Shown one piece after another: positions 55,043 through 64,000 of a stretch of DNA of 64,000 nt (positions are counted from its first letter, which is position 1; the number at the start of each line of letters is the position of its first letter). The notes beneath the pieces were generated by a model that saw nothing but the letters and a program-made list of their open reading frames with translations, was not told the DNA's origin and made no database searches. This stretch comes from an archaeon (GTDB lineage Archaea; Thermoproteota; Nitrososphaeria; Nitrososphaerales; Gagatemarchaeaceae): contig JAKAUC010000018.1 of NCBI GenBank assembly GCA_021827865.1, positions 40,125 to 104,124 on the forward strand, in the 5' to 3' direction. The position numbers and the translations under genes were made by a program.

Positions 55043-55323
55043 CTGGCGCCCGGGAGGGCCATCGCACATGGGCGTCGGCTGCTAGGTCTCCGTCGGGTTA
55101 CTGAGCCCAGTTCCATGAGACGTCGGTCCCAGCGGTCGCGGCCTCCATGTTAGTCCGCGCGACATCAGCGGGCTATTCCATCGGGGTGCTCCGAATCAGT
55201 CCCGGCAGGCTTTCGTGGGACCTGGAACCATGCTCGCGCCTCGGTGGGGCGCGAGACCTGGAGAGTCCGGCCAGCCTCTGCTGCGGCGCTCACTTTTTCT
55301 ATCCGCAGGCGCCCCATCCCCCC

Positions 55324-55728
55324 ATGCGTTTTGAAGAGACGAAGAAGTTCGAAGGCGACCCTTCGGAAGTATGGAAGAGGGCGTCCACCATCGGCGACAT
55401 CCCGAAGTACTGGCATGGGACACGGACCCTCGAGGTGGTGGGGGAGGACGGAGGCGTTGCCCACGCGAAGATCAAGTTCGCTTTCGGCGGGTCGGGTGAG
55501 GCTGACATCTCCAAGGACGAGGGGAGACGGGTCCTGACCATCGCCTACACGTCGGGGCCGTTCACGGGGAAGCAGACTGTCGGAGTGGAAGGCGGACAAG
55601 TGGTCGCCGCCTGGGACGTCGAGTTCAAGGGGGTCTTCCGAATCGCGTCGAGATGGAACGAGGGCCACTTCAAGTCTGGGACGGTGCACGCTCTGGAGAG
55701 GCTGACCGGGCAGGAAAGCCCGGCGTAG
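55324..55728 (+). CDS. SRPBCC (START-like) family protein
   Basis: MRFEETKKFEGDPSEVWKRASTIGDIPKYWHGTRTLEVVGEDGG. Confidence 0.75.
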   Translation: MRFEETKKFEGDPSEVWKRASTIGDIPKYWHGTRTLEVVGEDGGVAHAKIKFAFGGSGEADISKDEGRRVLTIAYTSGPFTGKQTVGVEGGQVVAAWDVEFKGVFRIASRWNEGHFKSGTVHALERLTGQESPA

Positions 55729-56103
55729 CCCCGGACTACCAAACGGCCCCGGCCGCTAGCAGCGTGGACCGGTCGCCGATCGTTCGTCTCGGTATGGGAA
55801 GGGCAATGGCTGGCGACCCAGATTCCAAAGGTTGAGGCTCGCTTTACCTCTGAAGACGGGCATGTGAGCATCCCAGAGCACAGAGTCCCTGAGGCTCACG
55901 GCTGGCTCCTTGCGAAGTTCGCCCCCGCCGGCCCTCCCCTCCCGCAGGGGGCGGTCGCCCCTCCGAGGACCCGGCCTGTGTGACCCTGAAGATTTTGAAA
56001 GCCGTCGTCGGTGTTCACATCGCTCCTGAACAGCGCGACGTTGCTTCGTCCTTGCCCGAGTTTAGGCGAGGGTTCATCTACCGGCGCGGACATTCCGGAT
56101 GTC

Positions 56104-56478
56104 ATGGACGGTAAGATAACGCACTTCAACCTCGTGGTCAAGAGCCAGGACGCAGCCCTGGAGTTCTACACCAAGAAAGTGGGTTTCGAGAAGAAGTCTG
56201 ACGTGACCTCGCCGGAGGGGTACAGGTGGGTCACCGTGGGCCCGAGGGGGCAGGAGCTGGAGCTCGTCCTCACCCAGGCGGGGGCGAAGGACACTGTGAA
56301 GCCGGCTTTCGTCACCATGCAGGTGGACGACTGCCGCAGTGCCGCCGAGGAGCTGATGGCCCGGGGGGTCCAGTTCACGCAGGAGCCGGAGGAGAATCCC
56401 TGGGCCGTGTCGGCCATCTTCGCGGACCCCGACGGCAACCACTTCCAGATGAACCAGTACAATCAGAGGGGGGCCTGA
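56104..56478 (+). CDS. VOC/glyoxalase family protein
   Basis: [25 protein letters not shown]...[14 protein letters not shown]. Confidence 0.93.
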   Translation: MDGKITHFNLVVKSQDAALEFYTKKVGFEKKSDVTSPEGYRWVTVGPRGQELELVLTQAGAKDTVKPAFVTMQVDDCRSAAEELMARGVQFTQEPEENPWAVSAIFADPDGNHFQMNQYNQRGA

Positions 56479-56483
56479 CCGGC

Positions 56484-56906
56484 ATGCCCACCCCGAAGAA
56501 GTCGAAGGGATTCACGGACGAAGAGAGGGCCGCTATGAGGGAGCGCGTGAAGGAGCTGAAGGGAGGCAAGGCCGGCGGCGAGAGCGAGGTCCTCGCCAAG
56601 ATAGCCGCGATGTCGGAGCCAGACAGGGCCCTGGCGAAGCGGGTCCACGGGCTCGTCAGGGCCAGCGCACCCTCGCTCACGCCCAAGACCTGGTATGGGA
56701 TGCCCGCCTACGCCGACGGGGAAGGGAGCGTGGTGTGCCACTTCCAGCCGGCCGAGAAGTTCAAGACGAGGTACGCGTCGCTGGGCTTCAGCGACAAGGC
56801 GCACCTAGACGAGGGCAACGTGTGGCCGAACTCCTTCGCACTGAAGGGGCTGACGGCGGCCGACGAGGCGAAGATCAGCGCGCTCTTGAAGAAAGCCGTG
56901 GGCTGA
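56484..56906 (+). CDS. DUF1801-like protein
   Basis: [46 protein letters not shown]. Confidence 0.78.
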   Translation: MPTPKKSKGFTDEERAAMRERVKELKGGKAGGESEVLAKIAAMSEPDRALAKRVHGLVRASAPSLTPKTWYGMPAYADGEGSVVCHFQPAEKFKTRYASLGFSDKAHLDEGNVWPNSFALKGLTAADEAKISALLKKAVG

Positions 56907-57106
56907 GGAAGAATCAGAACCCGCGTCCATTCCAGAAGGTGTGGCCCCCTTGCGGGAGATGGATGAGACCGTCAGGGGCCGGGCGGACGGCTCGAAGAGA
57001 TGCTGGCTTGAGCATCGGACCCTGAAGCTCGTCTTCGCCACGGCGATGTAGTGTGGGAAGCTAAACCTGCACTTCGAAGCTGTCAGGCTGCCCGAGGCGG
57101 CTCCTC

Positions 57107-58363
57107 CTAGACCCTGAGCGAACGGACGTCTGAGAACAGGAGCAGGCCGAAGGCGAAGACGGCTGTGCCGACCGCGGCTAAGATGAAGTCGGCGTTGAGC
57201 CCATAGGCTGCGATGATCAGCCCGCCCGCCAGCTGCCCCGCCGGGCTCGCTGCGAAGCTGCCGACCTCGTCGATGCTCAGATACCTCCCCAGCACCTCGC
57301 GGGGGACGTAGCTCTGGACCCCGGTGAAGAAGGCGGTGTTGCCGAACCCCCCGAATGCCGTCCCCACAAAGAGGAAGGCTGCGGCCGTCACGGTCCCGGG
57401 GAAGAAGACCAGGCCGAGCATGGCCAGCCCGGTGACCCCCCAGGGGGCCGAGAACCAGACCCCGAAGCGCCGCTCCGGGTGGAGCCTGCCCACCAGGAGG
57501 GAGCCCAGGCCGAAGCCCGCGCCACCCGCTGCGCCCAGGATCCCGAAGACGAAGGCTGACTGGTGCAGGACGACTGTCACGTATATCACGAGGTACGTGA
57601 AGAAGAGGCTCAGGAAGAAGTTCGCACCGAAGGACGACAGCGTCAGCTTCAGGAGGCCCCGCTCCCCGTTGACGTAGGCGAAACCGCCCCTGAGCTGTTC
57701 CATGAACGGAGGTCTCTTCGCCTCGGCGGCCGCCCGCGGCGCGGCCTGGGACGAGAGCGAGACGGCGACGAAGACTATCATGAGGGCGGAGACGATGTAA
57801 CTGGCGCCGTTGAGGGCCAGGGTGGCGGCCACCCCGACCAGGGCGATGAGGATGCCCCCCAGGGGGCTCCCGGCGATGGAGGTGACCTCCTGTGCCGCGG
57901 TGAACAGGCCGTTGGCCGCCCCCAGCTGCTCCTTCGCCACGGCCTGGGGCAAGAAGGAGTTGATGGAGGGACGGAACAGGGACTGGCCCATCCCAAGGAG
58001 GAACACCGCGATGAGGACGACATAGAGGCTGAACCCGTAGATGGCAAGGGTGGCCGCGAAGGCTATCATCGTGGCGGCACGGAAGGCGTCTGCGACTATC
58101 ATGAGCCTGAGCTTGCTGTAGCGGTCTGCCAGGGTCCCGGTGAAGATGCCGAAGATGACCCTCGGGACCACCCCGGCGACCCCGACGAGCCCCACGTCGA
58201 GGGCAGAGTTCGTGACGGTGTAGACGAGCCAGTTTATGGCGAGGAGGCCGGCCGCAGACCCGACGGACGACGCCATGGAGCCGACCCACAGCCCGCCGAA
58301 GACCCTCTGGCGGAAGAGGGAGGGGCGCTTCCCGGCGCCTTCTGCGGCAGACTCGCTATCCAT
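57107..58363 (-). CDS. MFS transporter
   Basis: Multi-TM; GTLADRYSKLRLMIVADAFRA, PSINSFLPQAVAKEQLGAANGLF. Confidence 0.9.
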   Translation of the reverse strand: MDSESAAEGAGKRPSLFRQRVFGGLWVGSMASSVGSAAGLLAINWLVYTVTNSALDVGLVGVAGVVPRVIFGIFTGTLADRYSKLRLMIVADAFRAATMIAFAATLAIYGFSLYVVLIAVFLLGMGQSLFRPSINSFLPQAVAKEQLGAANGLFTAAQEVTSIAGSPLGGILIALVGVAATLALNGASYIVSALMIVFVAVSLSSQAAPRAAAEAKRPPFMEQLRGGFAYVNGERGLLKLTLSSFGANFFLSLFFTYLVIYVTVVLHQSAFVFGILGAAGGAGFGLGSLLVGRLHPERRFGVWFSAPWGVTGLAMLGLVFFPGTVTAAAFLFVGTAFGGFGNTAFFTGVQSYVPREVLGRYLSIDEVGSFAASPAGQLAGGLIIAAYGLNADFILAAVGTAVFAFGLLLFSDVRSLRV

Positions 58364-58464
58364 GGTCTCGTCCCCTCAGACTGCGGGGCATCGGAGCGTG
58401 AGGCCTGTCGGAGGGGGCAGATGAACCTCGCTGACAGACCGAGTGGGTTCAGCAGGCACCGCCA

Positions 58465-59029
58465 TCAAAGTGTGGGCAGCCTGTAGCGCGCACAGATCTC
58501 GACCGCCGCCTCCTTGGGCGTCAGGGCCGCGGTGTCGATGTCGAGGCTCCGGGCTCCTGGAACTTTCGCGTCGAGGTCGTAGCGAGCGAACATGTCGTCG
58601 AGTCCTGACTTCGAGGTCAGCTTACCCAGCTCGCTTCTGTCTTTGGCGCCTACCCGCCTCAGGAGCTCCGCCCGGTCGCAGCGGAGCCGGACAAAGCACA
58701 CGCTGCCGCTGTACGACTCGACGGTCTTCGTTACACCATCCACGAACTTGTCGTCAACCTCACCGCCATAGACGAAGGTGAATATCATGTCGACGCCTTC
58801 CCTTGCCGCTGCCTCGATGGCCTCCTTCCGAGACAGGTCCACCAGCCTCCAGAATGCGGGAGTCCCGAATTCGAACAGCGATCTGGCGAAGTCCACAGAG
58901 ATGTGGTTGTGGAACAGCTTGAATCCTGTCAGCCTGGAGAGCTCCTTTGAGACGGTTAGCTTTCCAACTGCGGGAGGGCCGTAGATGAAGACGAGTCTCG
59001 TGGGGTGCGTGTCCCCCGGGGCCGTGCAT
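58465..59029 (-). CDS. P-loop kinase-like protein (apparent frameshift near N terminus)
   Basis: RLVFIYGPPAVGKLTVSKELSRLTGFKLFHNHISVDFARS lies upstream of the ORF-track start at 58896; ATG at 59029 is one base out of frame across CCCCCGGGG. Confidence 0.7.
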
Positions 59030-59155
59030 AAAGATTGGTTGCCGTCCTCTCAGGCGAGTCGGCCTGCGACCCGTCGCCATCCTGGAATCGCCGGTTCGGC
59101 TTGACCAGCGTTTCCGACGCCAGTATGAGGGGCAGAATCTATGCCCTTTCCGGGA

Positions 59156-60589
59156 CTATTTCTCTACTATGGGGACGCTTACCAGCTCTTCCCTCGAGGC
59201 CTCTTCGAGAGACTGGTTCTTGGACTCCTTCAGACCGAGGGTCAGTAGGGCGCCCACGACGCTCACCACCGCGAGCATCTCAAGGATGCCCTGGACCCCG
59301 ATGCTCACCAGCAGAGCTGGGAAGAAGAACGTGGTTATCGCGGCCCCGGTCTTGCCTGCAGCCGCCGATATGCCGTGCCCCGTGGTCCTCCTCGCTGTTG
59401 GGTACACCTCAGCGGGTATCACGAAGGTGGTGGTGTTGGGGCCGAAGTCGATGAAGAAGAAGGACATCGAGTAGAGGGCGAGGGCGCCGATGGCAGGGAT
59501 GGCGAATCCTGTTATGCTGGTACCCTTGGTTATGGCGAGGCCGGCGACCGCTACGTAGAGCACTGCCATCATGGCGAAGCCCTGTAGCTGAGTGATCTTC
59601 CGCCCCAGCCTGTCCATCAATCCCACCGCTGTGAAGTAACCGAAGAAGCCGACGAAGTATGGGATGCCTGCCTCGAAGACCTTGGTGAAGAGCTGGGCCT
59701 GGGTCGGAAGGGAGGAGCTTATCGGGAGGATGGCAGAGACGATGGGTCCTGAGTAGACCCCGGTGCCGTAGAAGGCCATGTCAAGCAGGAACCAGGACCC
59801 TGCCGTGACGACAAGCGTCTTCCAGTACCTCCGGAAGAACTTCGAGAGGCTGGACGTCTTTGCTGTCACCTGGGTGTAGGTGATGTCCGTACCGAGCACC
59901 CTGGCTCCCCTCTCTGCTTCCGCTGCGTTCCCCTTCACGAGGAGCGAGTACCGCGGGGTCTCGGGGAGCTTCCTCCTAAGGTAGATGACCATGGCCGCGG
60001 GTATCGCGCCTGCCCCCAGCATCACCCTCCAGGCGAGGGTGGGCGGAAGGAACGCGACTGACGCGAGGCCGACGGCTACGGCTGCGACCGAGCCTATGCC
60101 CTGGTTGGAGAAGATCAAGGAGACGAGCCTCCCTCTGTTCTTCACGTTGGCGTACTCGCTCATGATCGTCGCGGAGATTGGGTAGTCCCCGCCTATGCCG
60201 ATCCCCTCTATGAACCTGAAGAGTATCAGGAGGTAGACGTTCGTCGCGACTGCGCTAAGCAGGGCGCCGACCACCAGGATGGAGGCTTCAATCCCGTAGA
60301 CCCTCTTCCTCCCTACCCTGTCGCCGAGGTATCCGAAGATTAGCTGCCCGAAGATGGCGGCGAATATGGCGGAGGAGCCGACGAAGGCGGCGGCCGACTG
60401 GCCGAGGATGCTGGTGCCCATGGAGAAGCCAGGGATCGAGTAGGCGCCGAAGATCAGGAGCGCGAACCCGATGATCAGAAGGTCGTAGGCGTCGGTGAAG
60501 AATCCCATCCCGGCGGTGAACCAGATCTTCAGGTGGCTCATCGACAGCGGCTTGCTGTCCATGGACGCGAAGGGCGTCCCGTTCCCCAA
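59156..60589 (-). CDS. MFS transporter, sugar/phosphate porter type
   Basis: GYLGDRVGRKRVYGIEA, RFIEGIGIGGDYPISATIMSEYANVKNRGRLV, PAEVYPTARRTTGHGISAAAGKTGA. Confidence 0.94.
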   Translation of the reverse strand: MGNGTPFASMDSKPLSMSHLKIWFTAGMGFFTDAYDLLIIGFALLIFGAYSIPGFSMGTSILGQSAAAFVGSSAIFAAIFGQLIFGYLGDRVGRKRVYGIEASILVVGALLSAVATNVYLLILFRFIEGIGIGGDYPISATIMSEYANVKNRGRLVSLIFSNQGIGSVAAVAVGLASVAFLPPTLAWRVMLGAGAIPAAMVIYLRRKLPETPRYSLLVKGNAAEAERGARVLGTDITYTQVTAKTSSLSKFFRRYWKTLVVTAGSWFLLDMAFYGTGVYSGPIVSAILPISSSLPTQAQLFTKVFEAGIPYFVGFFGYFTAVGLMDRLGRKITQLQGFAMMAVLYVAVAGLAITKGTSITGFAIPAIGALALYSMSFFFIDFGPNTTTFVIPAEVYPTARRTTGHGISAAAGKTGAAITTFFFPALLVSIGVQGILEMLAVVSVVGALLTLGLKESKNQSLEEASREELVSVPIVEK

Positions 60590-60896
60590 TTGCCTTGTGT
60601 TGTCCTCCAGGGCTCTCTGGGAGGACGTTCCCTCTGGGGTGTTTTATGACTGCCCGACTTACTCTCTATATGGAACAGAGAATAATGTGTCGGAGCCAAG
60701 GCGCCGCTCGCAACCCCCCTGGGCAGACTACACGGCGAAGACCCCAGGGCGAGCAGTGTGAGCCCTCCCCGAGCGCCGCGCTCAGCGGCACCCACTGCCG
60801 AACTCTGGAGCAAGGAGACCATGCCGGCTCGGGGGACCCGGGCCGTGTCCCCACAGCCTGTGAAGGATTAAACCAGCCCCGCGTCCGGCTGCGGCC

Positions 60897-61274
60897 ATGC
60901 GACTGCTGCACACTTCGGTGACCGTGAAGGACATGGACGAGAGCATCGCCTTCTACACCAAGCACTTCGGGATGGAACTCGTGAGCAGGAGGGAGATCCC
61001 ACAGAACAACGCGGAGATCGCGTTCCTGGCCCTGAAGGGCACGGACCACAGGATAGAGCTGACATGGTGGAAGGACAAGAAAGACTACGCGGAAGGGGAC
61101 CAGCTGGACCACCTGGCCTTCGAGACTGCTGACGTGAAGGAGGAGGTGGAGAAGCTGAGGAGGGCCGGCGTCGAGATAGCGAAGGAGCCCTACTCCCTCG
61201 GCCCGGGGTCGAGTGAGATCGCCTTCGTGAAGGACCCCAATGGCATCTGGCTGGAGCTCATCCAGCACAGGTAG
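60897..61274 (+). CDS. VOC/lactoylglutathione lyase-like protein
   Basis: LLHTSVTVKDMDESIAFYTKHFGMELVSRREIPQNNAEIAFL...FVKDPNGIWLELIQH. Confidence 0.94.
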   Translation: MRLLHTSVTVKDMDESIAFYTKHFGMELVSRREIPQNNAEIAFLALKGTDHRIELTWWKDKKDYAEGDQLDHLAFETADVKEEVEKLRRAGVEIAKEPYSLGPGSSEIAFVKDPNGIWLELIQHR

Positions 61275-61411
61275 CTCCTTCAGGGAAGCTAGGAACTCCC
61301 TGTTGGGTCTTTGCGGCCAGGACAGGGTCGATCGTGGCCTCGGCTCCTGTCGCGGCGGGACACGCCGAGCATCAGCTCAGGGACGATTCAACTGCGCGTC
61401 TTTCTGGAGCC

Positions 61412-61879
61412 CTAGACCCTCTCGGTGACGATCCTGCCGCAGATTCTGCAGCGGAATGTCCGCCGCTCAGAGGTGTTCCAGCCTATGTCCTGGGAGGGAT
61501 TCTCCAAGCTCCATTCTCTGAACCTGAACGGGTGGGGGCACCTCTTCGGGTCTCCTTGGAGCTCCGCCAGGAAGCGGGCCCGCTGCTTTCCGAATTCGAT
61601 TTCGTCCTCGGATGGGCCGGCGGGCGGCGCCTGACCGGGACCGGCCTCTTGCTCCCATCCTTCGCGCTCGGGCGCCGTGGGTCGTTCCTCTCCCCCGCCG
61701 TGCAAGCGGCCCTGGTGGGAGTGAGAGGTCGTCGCCCCGCCGTGACTTGTGACCGCTTCGGATGGTGCTGCGTCGGCAGAGAAGAGGAGCAGAACCCTTG
61801 CGCCGAGTCGTCGCTTGCGCTGCGGGATTATAATGTTCGTGCGACGCACCAGGGCCACAAATGCCCATCGCGCCTCCAC
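61412..61879 (-). CDS. Hypothetical protein with C-terminal zinc-knuckle-like motif
   Basis: C-terminal IGWNTSERRTFRCRICGRIVTERV; upstream half low complexity, start uncertain. Confidence 0.4.
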   Translation of the reverse strand: MEARWAFVALVRRTNIIIPQRKRRLGARVLLLFSADAAPSEAVTSHGGATTSHSHQGRLHGGGEERPTAPEREGWEQEAGPGQAPPAGPSEDEIEFGKQRARFLAELQGDPKRCPHPFRFREWSLENPSQDIGWNTSERRTFRCRICGRIVTERV

Positions 61880-61920
61880 CGGGAAACGCCTAACTCTCGT
61901 CGTTCAACTGGGCTTGTCGT

Positions 61921-62763
61921 TTGAGCTCGACCGCGGAGAGCACGCGGACCCTGGACATCCTGGCCAATCAGGCGCTGCCCAGACTGCGCGCGAAAGGCTC
62001 CTCCGAGAAGCCCAAGGCGGGCGAGTTGGAAGCGTTCTTCAGGAACGGGGGATCTTGGAAAGAAATCTTCGATGCTTCCGACGTCGGCGCGGAAAGGAAC
62101 CTGGTCGCCGACAGGTTCGCAGTCGAGAACATCAGTGTGCTCGACGTCGGCTGCGGCAGGGGCTTCTTCAGCTTCGCATGCGCTGCAAAGTCGGCCAGGG
62201 TGACCGCGATGGATCCTATGGACGGAGGTGGGAGAGCAGGATGGTGGGATGAGTTCAAGAGGTCCTCCGCCATCATGGGTCACGCCCATAGCGTGTGTGG
62301 AATCAGGGCCAGCGCGGATTCGGTCCCGCTCAAGAGCGGCTCCTTCCAGCTGGTCGCCTCCGTCCACTCTATCAGGAACTTCGGAAGTGTAGAGGAGATC
62401 AGAGGGCTCGTACGCGAAGCGAACCGGGCGCTGGGCAGCGGAGGGCGCCTGGTGATCGTCGAGTCCGACGTGAACGACCCCGGGAGTCGCGGATACCGGG
62501 CTTTCTACTCAATGAGGACGAAGTTGGGGTGGGAACTTGAGCTTCCGACCGGCGATGAGATGGCCAGCTTTCTCGAGGCCGAGGGGTTCGGCGATGTCTC
62601 GCAGGAGTTCATAGAGACCGACCTCGACTACGCGCCCATCCGCTTCCCGTACGACCCGTCGATGCCCAAAGGGATGGCAGACGAGTACAAGAAAGCGGAG
62701 AAGCAGCTCGAGGACGAAGTGGAGAGGCCTCCCCGGATCTGCATCGTCTCAGGAAGCCGCTAG
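61921..62763 (+). CDS. SAM-dependent methyltransferase
   Basis: VLDVGCGRGFFSFACAAKSARVTAMDPMDGGG...REANRALGSGGRLVIVES; TTG start. Confidence 0.9.
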   Translation: MSSTAESTRTLDILANQALPRLRAKGSSEKPKAGELEAFFRNGGSWKEIFDASDVGAERNLVADRFAVENISVLDVGCGRGFFSFACAAKSARVTAMDPMDGGGRAGWWDEFKRSSAIMGHAHSVCGIRASADSVPLKSGSFQLVASVHSIRNFGSVEEIRGLVREANRALGSGGRLVIVESDVNDPGSRGYRAFYSMRTKLGWELELPTGDEMASFLEAEGFGDVSQEFIETDLDYAPIRFPYDPSMPKGMADEYKKAEKQLEDEVERPPRICIVSGSR

Positions 62764-62841
62764 GTCGTGGTCTAGCCGTTGTCGCCGTGCACAATGGTTC
62801 GCTGCGCCTCTGCCGGGAACGACTCATCCTTCGGATGTGGA

Positions 62842-63597
62842 CTAAGGAGAGCACAGATTAGCCGGATACGACCCACCCAGGTTGTTCCCGATGCAGACAT
62901 TGTCTTGATAGGTGTTGGCAAACCCAACAACAGGTGGAGGAGGATAGTTGCAAGGGTTACCTTGCCCTAGATCACAAAAACCGTACCCTGCGTTGCCTTC
63001 TGCCAGGTTACCAACGAACTTGTTCCCTTGGTTCTGATAGGGGCTACCGGTATACACCACTGTGAAGCCGTTGTAGGGGTTCCCCACAGATGTATTGTTT
63101 TGAACCAGGTTGTTCGAGCTTGATTGGATGAGGAAACCAGATGATGAATCCCTGACGGTGTTGTTGATGAAGTGGCTTTCAGTTGATGAGAAGACCCAGA
63201 TGCCATATCCTGTGGCTGAATCGGCCACAGAGTTCAGAAGAGAAACCCGCGCAGAGGAGACGACCCCCACATCGAAATAGAACCCTATGATATGGCAGTT
63301 GTTGACGTGTACGTTGGTTGCACCCGCTACAAGGATGCCGAAACTGGATTGCGTCCCCGTTCCGGTTATGGTGTGTCCGGCACAGTTGATGTTAACGTTG
63401 TTCGCGGACACATCAAGACCGTCGCCGGCGCATGGGCCTATATCGTTGTGCAGCGTGACAGAGGAAGTTATCGCTTGTCCGCATCCCAGTAACTGCGCGC
63501 CTGGCGAGGTGGATTGAGCTACCCCGGAGAAGACAAGCGAAGCGACCAGAATCAATACGACTGCTAAAGGCGCAACTTTCACGGCGGCCAAGGTCAT
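62842..63597 (-). CDS. Secreted right-handed beta-helix (NosD/pectate-lyase-like) protein
   Basis: Signal peptide; repeats FINNTVRDSSSGFLIQSSSNNLVQNNTSVGN. Confidence 0.85.
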   Translation of the reverse strand: MTLAAVKVAPLAVVLILVASLVFSGVAQSTSPGAQLLGCGQAITSSVTLHNDIGPCAGDGLDVSANNVNINCAGHTITGTGTQSSFGILVAGATNVHVNNCHIIGFYFDVGVVSSARVSLLNSVADSATGYGIWVFSSTESHFINNTVRDSSSGFLIQSSSNNLVQNNTSVGNPYNGFTVVYTGSPYQNQGNKFVGNLAEGNAGYGFCDLGQGNPCNYPPPPVVGFANTYQDNVCIGNNLGGSYPANLCSP

Positions 63598-64000
63598 AAC
63601 TTGCTATTTATGCGTTCTAACAGCATCAAGGTTGGCATTTTCTCAAGAATTGAAGGCAGCCTATCTGATGCTGATGGGCCTTAAGGTCCACCGGAAAGTT
63701 CTGGTGCTGTCCCTCGACAATAGGAATCCTCTTGAGCAGCCTGCAATCCCTTCTTGACACACATTCCTTTCACTCAAAAGAGCCGAAGGAAGCACCATGA
63801 ACGTCAATCCAAGCATCAAGAAGGACGACCTCGGCAAGTTCGCTTGTATGAACGAAGCGCGCAGTCTGTACTGCCCCAGGGGGATAGGCAACATCTGGGT
63901 CAAGGGTTGGTCTCGACAGCCGCAGGAAGCTGAAAGGGGACATAGCTGAACAGCTGGTGAGGGAGCAACTCCTCCCCCAGCTTGGAATGACCCTCATAGC

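Noticed and set aside
56805-58289. 494-aa minus-strand ORF covering the MFS gene at 57107-58363
   Set aside because: Shadow frame rich in Arg/Gly/His; the other frame is a canonical MFS transporter.
63797-64000. Possible gene start MNVNPSIKKDDLGKFACMNEARSLYCPRGIGNIWVKGW at the window edge
   Set aside because: Frame closes quickly and the window ends; cannot distinguish from chance.
1-64000. CRISPR arrays, transposons, integrases, toxin-antitoxin or phage modules
   Set aside because: No repeat-spacer pattern, terminal inverted repeats, or recognisable transposase/integrase motifs were seen.

Overview
This 64 kb window is GC-rich archaeal chromosome, densely coding, most likely from a TACK-lineage (Nitrososphaeria/Thaumarchaeota-like) organism. 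The lineage is inferred from gene content only. Housekeeping landmarks are a pyrE-pyrD-pyrF operon, dph2-csl4-rpoL-tfs, GINS-priS, PCNA, L44e-S27e-aIF2alpha-Nop10, STT3/AglB, gcvH-gcvT, cofE and topA. The rest is metabolic, transport and hypothetical genes. I found no convincing rRNA, tRNA, CRISPR array, transposase or prophage. The most interesting signals are: (1) a ~220-nt intergenic stretch (about 780-1000) that folds almost completely into consecutive hairpins, with a competing long-range pairing, directly upstream of a phosphoribosyltransferase gene; (2) a 17-residue-period beta-solenoid (bactofilin-like) protein overlapping a winged-helix gene; (3) a GcvH-like domain that has lost the lipoyl lysine, fused to a TusA-like domain and convergent with a rhodanese gene whose promoter carries a near-perfect 20-bp inverted repeat; (4) a PLP cysteine-synthase-fold enzyme fused to a rhodanese-like domain; (5) a stand-alone MIT-like domain protein; (6) a SET plus post-SET protein coupled to an MFS transporter; and (7) several start-codon and frameshift anomalies (tfs, a P-loop kinase, a decayed methyltransferase). 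All family calls come from motif recognition by eye; no database search was run.
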